Positions 46,391-57,200 of a DNA stretch of 64,000 nucleotides are shown piece by piece (within the stretch, counting starts at the first letter, position 1; every line of letters begins with the position of its first letter). The notes beneath the pieces were generated by a model, which saw only the letters and a program-made list of their open reading frames with translations, made no database searches and was not told the DNA's origin. The stretch lies in assembly GCA_007026445.1 (NCBI GenBank), contig VDMD01000001.1, positions 3,782,001 through 3,846,000 of the forward strand, written 5' to 3'. The stretch comes from Schizophyllum amplum (taxonomy: Eukaryota > Basidiomycota > Agaricomycetes > Agaricales > Schizophyllaceae). Both the position numbers and the translations under genes were made by a program.

Positions 46391-48031
46391 CTATGACAGA
46401 AATGATGATATCTCCAGCGGCTCAACGACCACATCCTGACACCTGGCAATCTCCAGCCTCTGCCGTCCCTCTCGCCCATACGTGCTGGTCCAGTCCTCGC
46501 GAATTTCAGGGAAATCGGCGAAGGGGGTCCATATTTTCAAACGCTCGAGCATAGCGCCGCCACCATCTGCGGCATCTGCGCGTGCCTCGAGCAGCCCTTT
46601 GACCAGAGAAATATCCTCGCTCTGCCAAAGGATGCCCCATGTCCCGTTGATGAACTCCAGGTCCAACAGGTGAATTGTCGGTGGGCCGGCTTCGATGAGC
46701 TCAGCCGCAAACGCGCGATGAATAGGGTGTGGGGACAGCACCCTGAGAGATGACGGTGAAGTTTCTTGTCGCAGACAGAATTGATGCAGACGTCGCGGAA
46801 TAGACATGATGCGGCGGAGAAGGTCTGCATTACAGCTGTACATATTGCACAGTGTGAGGCTCGTGACGGGCAAGAGCAGCATCGCGAGCAACGGCACCTT
46901 GTCGTCGCGCATCTTGAAGTCGGAGTCGTAGCCCATGTATGCCATATTCAATGTGAACTTCGCCAGAGATGGAGCATTGATATGTGGGCAGATATCGAGC
47001 ATTGCGCACCCAATTTCTAGTGTACGAAGTGTCGGCAGGTAAATGGGCTTCGGGTTGATCGGGAGGTCCGTCACATCGTCCGTCAACCTGAGCGCTTCGA
47101 GTCTCTCGCAGAGCCGAAAGGTCTCGTAGCCCTCTGCCCGGAACCTTCCGCGCATGTCAAGTGCACGTAAAGTCGCCCAGGAGACAAGATCGACGTCGGA
47201 TATGTTACTTTCGACTAGCTGGAGCACACGGAGGTTTGGCGCATTCACAAGCAGCTCTCCCCACATGTTGTCATTGATGGTGAGCCTCTGCAGAGTCGGC
47301 AGGGGAGAGGGGAAGTGAAAACCTTCGTCCGAGCAATGTACTTCCAGTGCGCGCAGCCGATCTGTGTGTTTCCAGACTTCGGTCCAGATTGGCTCCTTGC
47401 TATTCTCCCAGTCACTCCGCCACGCGGTCCTATTGCGGAAGGTCCGTATCGTCAAGGGATGCTGCGCTGAGCGCTGCATGTAGACTGAGAAGATCTTCAT
47501 CAGGTCTGCTTCGACCTCCTTGTCTCCTTCTTCATCCACTGCTTCCCCTGGGGTATACGTTGTCGTCGTTCGACTCGGTATCGTAACACGGGCCCAAGGC
47601 CAGCGCATCGCGATGGCCACCTCATGCCAACCTTGGCAAACCTGTGTAAACGTCCAGGGGTGGATCCCGATCAAGTCTTCGAACCAGCGGTCAGGCAGGG
47701 TATACGCAGCGATATGTGTGAGAATCTCCACTGGGATCCTGCGTATGGGCGCGAGCAAGGCCTTGAGATTCGTTTCCGCCTCCTCGTTAGCGCGCCGATG
47801 CTGACGGAGCGAGCGCACCGCGAACTCGAGGAGGATTATTCCCTGATCGCATTCGCTGATGCTGTCCTGCACCTGCGAGAGACGGCTTCGCAGCCTGTCC
47901 GTTTCGGCAGGAGTGGACGGGACGTATGATGAGCGAGCGCGGATATTCAGGTCGGCAGAGTCATCGAGGTTGCTTTTGAAGCTATGGAGGCATTTGTACA
48001 CGAACGCAGGATTTAGTATATCCATGTCCAT
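46391..48031 (-). CDS. F-box/LRR-like protein (copy B)
   Basis: One uninterrupted coding exon of 546 residues, alignable along its full length with copy A at 7180-8817 and in opposite orientation. MDMDILNPAFVYKCLHSFKS opens it; a coiled coil (ETDRLRSRLSQVQDSISECD) is followed by the F-box-like IRRIPVEILTHIAAYTLP and FTQVCQGWHEVAIAMRWPWA. Degenerate LRR text follows, and the protein ends with WTSTYGREGRQRLEIARCQD and VVEPLEISSFLS. A 47-nt GTAAG..CAG interval (48032-48078) abuts the ATG exactly as in copy A, so a 5' UTR intron is shared. About 80 bp of 3' flank also matches, for example TTAGCATGCGAGCATATAT against GTAGCATGCGAGCATATAT. Its likely role is substrate recognition in an SCF ubiquitin ligase, by analogy only. 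Confidence 0.8.
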   Translation of the reverse strand: MDMDILNPAFVYKCLHSFKSNLDDSADLNIRARSSYVPSTPAETDRLRSRLSQVQDSISECDQGIILLEFAVRSLRQHRRANEEAETNLKALLAPIRRIPVEILTHIAAYTLPDRWFEDLIGIHPWTFTQVCQGWHEVAIAMRWPWARVTIPSRTTTTYTPGEAVDEEGDKEVEADLMKIFSVYMQRSAQHPLTIRTFRNRTAWRSDWENSKEPIWTEVWKHTDRLRALEVHCSDEGFHFPSPLPTLQRLTINDNMWGELLVNAPNLRVLQLVESNISDVDLVSWATLRALDMRGRFRAEGYETFRLCERLEALRLTDDVTDLPINPKPIYLPTLRTLEIGCAMLDICPHINAPSLAKFTLNMAYMGYDSDFKMRDDKVPLLAMLLLPVTSLTLCNMYSCNADLLRRIMSIPRRLHQFCLRQETSPSSLRVLSPHPIHRAFAAELIEAGPPTIHLLDLEFINGTWGILWQSEDISLVKGLLEARADAADGGGAMLERLKIWTPFADFPEIREDWTSTYGREGRQRLEIARCQDVVVEPLEISSFLS

Positions 48032-48523
48032 CTGAGTTGTCTTCAGTATTCAATGTACTTTAGGCGACAAGTACTTACAGTCGCCCGTGATGGCAGATGT
48101 TGAAGCACCCCGCGTCGCCGGAGCCAAACCGGACCGTGACATCTCGGACCCTGCCCGACACGGCTTGGTCCATCATGTACCGATACCGTTTTTGCAAGAG
48201 AAGGCACTGGGGATGCTCGAGGAGTGGAGCAACGACGAGATCAAGCTGTCCCTTATGGAGGCTGCCGCGGCTCGAGTGTCTCCCACCCGGCACCGCATCC
48301 AGTGCTTGCACAGGCCGTCGACGCGAATACATTTCAAAGTAGAAACACACACAGACGCGGAAGCTGACGCTGTCCATGACCTTTCCATCACACTTACTGA
48401 CGACCGTGATAGCAGCTATGTTATATATACTGCGAACATACAAGCACGACGTGATAATACTGTACAGTTGAGCATATCGATACAACTAGATCCGCATTCC
48501 GACATCCTATCCCAACGAGCCGC

Positions 48524-50463
48524 CTAAAGCTGCGGGCCCGCAGAGCGCACCTTCGGCTCCACATCCTTCTCATACAGCGCAAACGCCTTCTGGAACATGC
48601 CCGCCAGCTTCCGCACCTCCTTCGTAAAGCTCGCCTTGTCCGGCCACGCCAGCTCGGGGTTGAGCAGCTCGCGCGGGATGCCCTCGATGGCCGTCGGGAT
48701 GGACAAGTTGAACGTCCCAAAGTTCTCGAACTCGGCCTTGGCGAGCTCGCCCGAGTGCACGGCGTCGACGATCGCGCGCGTGTACTTGAGCGGGCACCGC
48801 TTGCCCGTGCCGAACTTGCCGCCGGTCCATCCGGTGTTGATGAGCCAGCAGTCGACGTTGTGCTTCGCCATGCGCTCCGCGAGCATCTCGGCGTACCGGC
48901 CGGGCTGAGGTGTTGTCAGATGGAGCCACACAGAAGAAGAAACAGCGACATACGTGAAGGACGATGAACGGCGCGGAGTAGCACGTCGAGAAGGTCGGGA
49001 TGGGCTCCAGGACGCCGTCTTCGGTGCCGGGCGTCTTTGACGTGTAACCAGCGAGGAAGTGGTAGCTGGCCTGCTCCGGGGTGAGCTTGCTCACAGGCGG
49101 CAGGACACCGAACGCGTCGCAGGTGAGCATGATAATGTTCTTCGGCTGGCTGTCCACGGAGCACGGGATCCGCGCGTTCGGGATAAACTCGATGGGGTAG
49201 GCGCAGCGAGTGTTCTCCGTGATGCTAACGTCGTCGTAGTCCGGCGCGCGGGTCATGGGGTTGTACACGACGTTCTCGAGGATGGCGCCGAAGCGGATGG
49301 CGTTGAAGATCTCGGGCTCCTTCTCGGCGGAGAGGTTGATCGTCTTCGCGTAGCATCCGCCCTCGATGTTGAAGACACCGGTGTCGGACCAGACGTGCTC
49401 ATCATCACCGATGAGAGCTCGGTGAGGGTCGGCGGAGAGCGTCGTCTTGCCGGTGCCGGACAGACCGAAGAAAAGCGTAACATCACCCTTCTCGTCACCG
49501 ACGTTGGCGGAGGAGTGGAGGGACAGCTGGCCGAACTTGACCGGCTGGAGGTAGTGCATGACGGAGAAGACACCCTTCTTCATCTCTCCCGCGTACTCCG
49601 TGCCGAGGATAACCATCTCCATGCGCTTGAAGTTGATCTCGACCGAGGTGGTAGACGACATGCCCTTAGTGAAGCGGTTCGCAGGGAATTGGCCGGCATT
49701 GTAGATGATAAAGTCAGGCTCGCCAAAGTCTGCGAGCTGCTCTTCCGTCGGTCGGATGAGCATGTTGTTCTGCAATGGTGTGAGCACATGTGGTGAGGGT
49801 GGCTACTGAGGCGGCGCACCATAAAGAGCGCATGATATGCTCGTGCGCAGATGACCCGGACCTTGATTCGGTACTTGGGATCCCACTGGACAGACGTCAG
49901 CAAACAGGGTGGCGTGACAAAAGCCAAGGACATACGCCAGCATAACCGTCAAAGACGTAGACATTGTCGCGGGTGTTCAGGAAGTCAATAGCGCGCTCGC
50001 GGTTGATCTCAAAAGTATCTGCGGAATGGGGTCAGAAGGATCGTGGGAGAGATGCCAGCATACGCACGTTCATCCATCTTGATGTTCACCGATCCCCACC
50101 ATATATCATCCTTGCTGGTCTCCTCGTAGACAATGCGCTTGTCCTTCGGGCTCCGGCCAGTCTTCTTGCCAGAGAAGTTGATGAGAGCGCCCGAAGACGC
50201 CATGACAGCGCCCTCGTTCCGGATCGCGTCCTCGTAAAGCTGGGCTACCGGGGCGTTACGCTTGAGCTGTATCCGATCCATGTCGAAGCCCGCCTGGGAG
50301 AAGTACTCTAGGGCATTTCCCATAACTAAGTCGGTCAGCTCAGGAAACGATGCAGCGAGATGTTCCGCTCACAGTTGTTGTACTGCTCCGAATCGAACGC
50401 TTGCGCGTAGTTCTTGTGCAGAATGTGCGGGGTAACATAAGGGGTCTGCATGCCGCGAGCCAT
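48524..50463 (-). CDS. PCK1: Phosphoenolpyruvate carboxykinase (ATP)
   Basis: Starts [20 protein letters not shown] at 50463 and splices through short introns into [40 protein letters not shown] and [20 protein letters not shown]. The large exon then gives [36 protein letters not shown] (kinase-1a loop binding ATP), [20 protein letters not shown] (metal and phosphate ligands), [16 protein letters not shown] and [20 protein letters not shown]. The final exon has [20 protein letters not shown] and ends SAGPQL. This is the ATP-dependent type of yeasts and plants. It converts oxaloacetate plus ATP to phosphoenolpyruvate in the cytosol, the committed step of gluconeogenesis, and is usually induced on acetate, lipids or amino acids. 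Exons 48524-48903 and 48955-49769 join directly; the N-terminal exons are small. Confidence 0.95.
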
Positions 50464-51522
50464 AGTGGGTACCGTAGTCTTGTTAGTAGACTGTTAGAAA
50501 GAGGTTAGATGGTGGGGAAAGGCAAGAGCAGTCGGAAAGCGGGGACGCGCTAAATATGTATGTCGTCATAAATAGATTTTCCCCGGATGGGGAAAAGGCA
50601 ACAACAAATGAAATAACATTGAACACCTTGAACTCACCGAGTTTCTTGCTCCTAATCGTCGATGTGGCGTATACGTGTGGTAGGACCAGAGCTGAGGTTT
50701 GCGAGGTTTTATAGTGGCCAGCCACCGAAGACTCATCCCACGATCACCCGCGATATGGTATCTCACCCAATGGCGGCCCGCTGGTTGTGGGATAGGCACG
50801 AATCGTGCCGGTCTCGCCCGACCAACAGCCAAAGACGGAAGACCGCTAGTGAGCTGCTGACGGAGTGGGCGCGGAGCGTCACGTCGCTAGCGCTCGTTCT
50901 ATGTTCAGAGTAGGTAACAGGCCAGGATGTCGTCCGAAGCTGCCGCGCGTCGCCACGAAGCGGCACGCAAACGTAGGCAAACGTTCGCAACTCAACCGAG
51001 CATCACATGATCCTCGCCTGTGAAAGATAACGAGATGAATGGGCGGATTCGAGACGCCTGGTGCTTTGGAACGCAAAAAGAAAGCAAACAGAACCACTTG
51101 GGGATGTTGCTGGGATACCGCCAAGACCAGCGGCTGAGTCGCGTGCTCAGCCGACGACGTCAACGGTCTCAATCAGTGGCAATCACATTCCTTTTCCGTC
51201 GTCGACCCCGCATTGTTCTCCGACGGAATTTGTTTCTGCCCACCGGCAGCGCCCTCGGCCTTGCAGCTGAAGGCGTCACCTGGCGAAAGGGACGCGCGCC
51301 GGCGCGGGCTTGTACTCATGACGACCTTCTTCGTCTTCACCTTGACCAGACCTTGACTCAATCACCGCTCCTGCGGTTGAAATCACCGTCGAGGCCCATG
51401 CTACAGCGGTCCGCGTCAATCCATCGCAGTCTGGGCGTCATATAGCAAGGTCGTAAGCGGGCGGGGGCTTATGAAGGTCTTCTTCGCTCGCGCTAGCCCC
51501 TTCCTCCTTCCTCCTTGCCACC
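50464..51522. other. Intergenic between PEP carboxykinase and GNAT gene
   Basis: A divergent promoter region of about 1 kb. I see no coding frame, RNA gene or repeat. Regulatory sites for PEP carboxykinase would be expected here, but none can be named with confidence. Confidence 0.5.
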
Positions 51523-52227
51523 ATGAATGCCCTCTCCCAATATGTCGTGCGACCACTCGTATCGTCTGACATCCCCGCCGTCCGCGACCTTCATGTATGT
51601 TCATCTTGTTACCACCACCCTCAATCGATCGCTAATCCCCAAGGGCAGACGGCACTCCTCCCAGCGCGCTACCCGAGCTCCTTCTATCTCCAGCTCCTTC
51701 TTCAGAGGGATCGCCTCTGTTTGGTCGCTTGTCCGAGGCATGCGCCCAGTACCATCGTCGCCTTCGTCTCTGCTCTCAAGCATGACGACGATATCCTGCC
51801 AACCTGGGAGCTCACTACTCGCCGTCGCGGGCATGACCGACAACGTCGGCCCGTGGAGGCGCACGTCGAAATTCTCACCATAGGAGTTCTACGCGAGCAT
51901 CAGCACCACGGTCTTGCACAACACCTCGTTCACACCGTGGCGACTGAGCTTCTGCCTCGCAGCAAGGTCGTCGTCGGTGCCGACCTCCATGCCTCACCCT
52001 CCAGCGTCCTCATACAGGCGCACGTCTCCGCAATCAATGAGGACGCGCGCCGGTTTTATGAGCGCCTCGGCATGCGGACCCGGGAGCGCATTACGGACGC
52101 GTACAGGTAAGTTCTGTCTTGCGCTGGCGTCGCGCTGTTTTCGCTGACATGGGGATGCAGAGTTTCGACAATATCGGGCTCTCGCGACGCATATCTTGTC
52201 GCGGGACGCGTAAATTGCGCGGCATGA
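51523..52227 (+). CDS. GNAT-family N-acetyltransferase (NAA50-like)
   Basis: Three exons (51523-51594, 51649-52106, 52161-52227) give 198 residues. The first intron is needed to rebuild the family motif: VRDLH joins TALLPARYPSSFYLQLL, matching the LPV-YP-FY segment of NAA50-type enzymes. IVAFVSAL and HVEILTIGVLREHQHHGLAQ form the acetyl-CoA-binding motif A, although Arg/Gln-x-x-Gly-x-Gly/Ala is reduced to REHQHHGLA. NEDARRFYERLGMRTRERI is the usual C-terminal GNAT motif B. The spliced end VSTISGSRDAYLVAGRV replaces a read-through stop in the intron. NAA50 acetylates protein N-termini or lysines using acetyl-CoA; that role is inferred. A low-complexity insert with Arg-rich text (RRRGHDRQRR) sits mid-protein. 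Confidence 0.8.
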
Positions 52228-52496
52228 GGGCTATATGCCGATGTAGGGAGGCGATGAAGGCCTACCCATCGACTAGAAGCACCCCATAACTAGCTAACTT
52301 ATCGGCTCAGCATGTTGTACAGTGGTGTATAAGTACCGTACTAGTCTGATCCAAGAAGGAAATTCAGGTGTTCACTCACTTGCAGATATGTGCGCGCAGC
52401 GAAGCGCTAGGCATCCTTGTGCCATGAGACGATGGTGAGCGCATATGCGGGGAGGATTCGTTGAGTGCATGCAGAGAGACAGAGGAAGAAAAAGAC

Positions 52497-52578
52497 TGCA
52501 TTAAGGGGGAATCGAACCCCCGGCGGGTCGAGACAAGCTCGATGGCAACGACCCAGGTTACCACTACCCCATTAATGC
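52497..52578 (-). tRNA. tRNA-Gly (GCC) with an 11-nt intron
   Basis: Minus-strand cloverleaf. Acceptor GCATTAA pairs with TTAATGC (discriminator A), D arm GGGTAGTGGTAACCT, T arm GGGGG-TTCGATT-CCCCC. The anticodon stem is GGTCG/CGACC with loop TTGCCA..T. Removing TCGAGCTTGTC after the base 3' of the anticodon leaves anticodon GCC and a 71-nt molecule, the normal length for eukaryotic tRNA-Gly. A T-run (TTTTTC on the minus strand, near 52489-52494) follows. An alternative stem, GGGTC/GACCC, would give anticodon TGC with a poor loop; glycine fits better. Confidence 0.85.
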
Positions 52579-53025
52579 TTGAAGGGCCATGTTCTGAGCG
52601 CTTTATCAGACTACACTCATACTGCCGACTGCTGAGGAGACTGAGCGCGCGCAAAAAGAAACACCATTTGCTGCATCTGCAGCTGCAGTGTAAATATGAG
52701 TGCGTCACCGACGTCTTGAGGTGGGGTCTGTTCGAACCTGCTGGATTCATCCAACCTCGGCGTGATTCCATTGGGTGACAAATGGTGACTGCCATGTCCC
52801 ACTCTTCCTCTGTCCATGTAGCTTGCCACGTTCACTCTTCGCATTCCATGTTGTCGATTGAATGAAGATTCGACCGATGTGTTCTGCATGCCGGCTTTTG
52901 GCTACTTCTCTCGAGACCCGTGGCAGACCTCCGTCACTAGCGCAAACGCCGCATCACTGACCTGCTCACGTCATTCGCAGGCTGCATGAGCGGACGATAC
53001 AGATCTCTCCTCTGCGCTTTCCACC

Positions 53026-54024
53026 ATGGCCATCGAGCTACCTATCGAGCTTCATCGTCTTGTCTTCGAAATTTGCGGATGGAGCGAGCCACATACTCTT
53101 CCTACACTTGTACTTGTGTCCAGCACCGTTCGGACGTGGTATGTGGACGTTCACTCACCTCGTGTCTTCCCATGTACAACGTCCACACTCACTCGCTGAA
53201 CCTTGTAGGACTAATCCCATTCTATACTCCGTCATCACACTATGGGAACAGCGGACCGCAGACCTCTTCGTCAATACGCTCGAAAGTCCTACCTCGGCGC
53301 ATCATGCATCGCTTGTGCGAAATCTCTGCCTCACCAAAGCCGTCGGTCATCGCCGCGCGCTCCGTATCCTCACGCTTTGCCCTAATCTCGACCATCTGGC
53401 CTGCTGGATATCCCACCCGGACCTGTATCCCGTCCTGGCCGCGCACCGCCCGCAGACGCTCTCGGTCTCCTTCGCACCACTGTTCCGCGACGCCAAGCGC
53501 GCGCGGCCCGACTTTGGCGGTGCGCTCTTTGAGCGGGCCACGCACGTCGAGTTCAAGGACGATCCGCAAACATGGGCCAATTGGACCGGCTTCCTGCACG
53601 CACCGCGACTGACGCACCTGGCGTTCTCTTGCCATCTTTCGGCCTCCACCGTCAGCGCGGCGGCTCGAGCTATTCGGGGGATTCTAGAGAGCTGCACATC
53701 TCTCCGGGTCTGCTTGGTACTCGCTCCGAGTCGCTCGCACTGGCGACAGGTCCTAGATGTCGAAGATCCTCGTGTCGTACACCTGAATGCCCCTAAGGAC
53801 CTCATCACGGATTGGGAGAACTCTGTTCGTGGCTATCGAAATATCTGGACGTTGGCCGAGGAGGTGGTGGCGAGGCGCACCTGTAAAGAGGTATACTGCC
53901 GGGGTCGGGTTGTGCTGACTTTCAGGAGCTGCATATTTCTCTCTTTATACTGACTCACCCTTTAGGTCGACGTTCGTTCGACCAATTCCTCCACAGCCAA
54001 ATTTCAGTGCACCAAAGCGCGTAG
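53026..54024 (+). CDS. Small F-box-like protein
   Basis: Three exons (53026-53138, 53209-53890, 53926-54024) give 297 residues. MAIELPIELHRLVFEICGW followed by LPTLVLVSSTVRTWTNPILY is a short F-box-like start of the form common in agaricomycete F-box families. The rest has LRR-like strands with little regularity (LCLTKAVGHRRALRILTLCP, ARPDFGGALFERATHVEFKD, APRLTHLAFSC). If the last 35-nt intron is not removed, the protein ends earlier at 53953 (RSCIFLSLY); the spliced version ending HSQISVHQSA keeps the frame and is preferred slightly. Function unknown; an SCF substrate receptor is possible. It converges on the adenylate cyclase gene. Confidence 0.65.
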
Positions 54025-54209
54025 GCAGACAAGGTACGTGCCTCTCGCATCCGCAGTATACTACTGTTACAATACACACATAGCTGTTACAGACGATGCA
54101 ATAAGTGATAGGATGACGGTGTAGATGCTGATAACAAATGCGCGACAGACATATATGTGTATCTACGAGAACATATGAACGAGAAAGGGATGCAGTCGTA
54201 ATACAACAA

Positions 54210-57200
54210 CTATACACTCCGTAACAAAGCCATCACCTCCTGCAAAGTCCGCTCGTCCAGATCTAGTCGCCCTGCAAGCGCCCCCGCCACACGCTGCTCA
54301 CGCGTCCGTGCATCATGCTTCTGCTGTATGGTAGATAGCGCGTTCTCAATACGCACGGAGAAGAAGTCGAGAAGCATCATGAGCTCCCTGTCCGACAACT
54401 TGTCGCTCATCTGCGGCAACAGCACCGAAGGGTCGCCATAATAGTACACCGACGACGTATCGTTCAGCTCGTCCGGCTCCTCTGCTCCGGGCTGGAAACT
54501 GCCCTTGCGCTCCGGCAGCGCGCGGAAGACGCGTGATGAGGCTATGGTCTCCAGCCGCAAGCATAGCATGCCCAGCTCCCGCATCTGGTCGATGCTGAAC
54601 TGGATGCGGGACCCCGACGTGCCCGGGTCCTCGGGCATCTCCTCGATAAACTGCCGTCCCTGCAGCTCCCGTGGGTACGCAATCGACAGCATCTCGGGCA
54701 CCTCAAGACCCTTCAGCTTGCGCTCTCCTACTGGCACGATTGCAACCTCCATCTGACGAATGGCGTTCACAGCCTGGGTGGGCTGCACCTCAGTGTACTC
54801 CGTCGGCGGCTCCGACCGATACACGGACGCGTTCAGTTCGCGTATAACGTCTCCGCTGCACATAATTTGCCCGCCCAACGCACTTCCACTGATTCGCGAT
54901 GCTCGGTTGACGATAGAGCCGAAGTAGTCCATTCGATGTGTGATGGGGTCGCGCTCACACAGAGGATTTCCACAGTGCAAACCCATACGGACTGATAAGC
55001 CGCGAGCAAGCAGCTTGCCTTCCACGTCGAAGATCTCCTTCCCGTCCTCGCACTCCAGGATCTCGAGCGGCCACGCCTCGTGCAGCAGGTCCCGCTGAAC
55101 GACTAGACACCACCATACTGCCGACATCACGGTCGGAAATGCACACATGAAAGCGTCGCCTTCCGTCTTCACCTCGTACCCACCACAGCGCCGGAGGTGT
55201 CGCCGCAGCAGACTGTTGTGTAGCAACATGGCCGTCCGCATGCCCGGGTTCGCCTCCCACAGATGCGTTGAGTTGCGAATATCCGTGAAAACCAGCGTGA
55301 CATTGCCCGTCGGTGGTTCGACCTCCCCGTCAAGGCGGGCCAGATGTCGGTCCGCCACATCGTCCTTGCGCCGAGTGCGCTTGCCGATGAGGCCGCCGTT
55401 GCTGTCCACGATGGAGTCCATCGTCGCCTGGCGAGAGCGCGTCTCGTGGTGGAACAAGTCTGCCACACCGATGACCATGATCATAGTGCTGCCCTCCGCG
55501 CCATAGCTGATCGCAAAGTCTCGCAGCTTCTGCGCAACGATCATGGGATCCCGCCGGTCATTCCACTCCGAACGCGCGATGTCGACGGCGGTCTGGTAGG
55601 AGACGTAGTCCCAGAGCCCGCGGTTCGCGACGATCACGAACTCGTCCGATTCGTCGAGGTGGTAGGTATGCACATCTGGCCGGGCATTGAGGACGGGTAA
55701 TAGGTGGAAGAAGCCAAAGGAGCGCGAGATGTCGATCTCGTCGTTGACGAGGCCTGGTGGGGATATCCAACCCTCAGCCGTCCGGATGCGAAGGGTCTCA
55801 GCGCGATCATATGGGTCGTGTTTCCTGGACACTGACTGGGCAATACCCTGCTTAGAAACTACAGCGAGGGCATTGCCGCAGTTAGCCACATACAGAGTCT
55901 TGTCCTTGAAGTACAGGACAAGACCCGACGCGCCGGTGCGTGCGATATCGGGATCTATGGTGTTCGCTCCGGCGCCCGAGTTACTGTGCGTCGACATCTT
56001 CCTATGGGAGTTGACGAGAGAGTCGTGCAACTCCTGGTTGAGCCGCAGGAACGTCCGGCGCAGCGCATCGGGGATGTCGTCGCCTTGCTCGGGATTCAGG
56101 GAGGAGAGCTTCTTGAGGAAGACGCGGATGAAGTTGTCCTGCAGGAACCTGGCGAGGCGGTTCGAGCTGGTGCCGACGCGGATGGTCTTGGGCGGCTGGG
56201 CGCGCCCGAACATGGCGAAGACAGCTTCGCCAGCGCGGCCGCGGAAGTCGTGCACCAGATCTATCATGTTGAGCTGTTCGTTCGAGCCGAGCGTGTCCGC
56301 AATGCCGTAGGCCATACCGCTGACGGTGGACACGGACGTTCGGACTCGACGGTCGTCGGTCTCGTCGGGTATGTCCGCGCCACCTTGCATGCTGCCAGGC
56401 GTGATCGTGACGTCCATGAGACCGAGGAACCGCAGTTGCTGCAGGTCCGTGAAGCCCGCGAGCGACTGGCGACTGAAAGCCGCCGAGTTATGCTGACGCG
56501 TACCCCTCATGTCAGACTTGATCTGCAACTTCTTGTTCCCCGAGAGATTCAGGTACTTCAAGTTCTTGTTAAAGTTCCTAAAGTCCGCGTCAAAACAGAG
56601 TTCGAATGCAAGTAATTCCATCAACATACCAGTTCCAGTCAAACTCCCAATTGTTGATGTTGTACTTGAGCAGGTTGCTCCCAACATCCAGCGCCATAAG
56701 ACTCTTGACCTTCGCCAGCTCCTGCGGCAGCGTCTGCAGCCGATTCCCGTTCAGAAACAACGTCTTCAACCGCGTCAACTTCGGCAAGTCCTCCGTCGGA
56801 ATATTCGTCAACATGTTCCCGCTCAGATACAGCTCCTCCAACTTCGTCAACGTCCGGAAGAATGACGACGGCATGTCCTGGATGTCGTTGAACGACAGGT
56901 TGAGGACCTGCAGCTCGCGAAGGCACGCGATGGGTGGCAACGCATCGTACGTGAGTTGGTTCTCGCCCGCGTACAGCTTGTGCAATGACTGCGCGAGAGG
57001 CGGCAGCGACCGCCCGGCCCCCAAAGACGCCGCGGATGCCTTGCGGTCGGACGAGCGCGCGTCCACGTTAGCCGGAAGCGTGCTCGCTGGCACCGTCCCA
57101 GAAACCGGCGGTTCGGGCCACGACTTGAGCAAGTTCGACGTCACGTTGATCCGTTGCAGCGACCCGCAATTCCACAGCTCCACCGGCAGCTCCTTCAAGC

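Noticed and set aside
48087..48527. 146-residue plus-strand frame between F-box copy B and PEP carboxykinase
   Set aside because: It overlaps the presumed 5' UTR exon of copy B on the other strand, shows no domain, and ends against the stop of PEP carboxykinase; probably chance.
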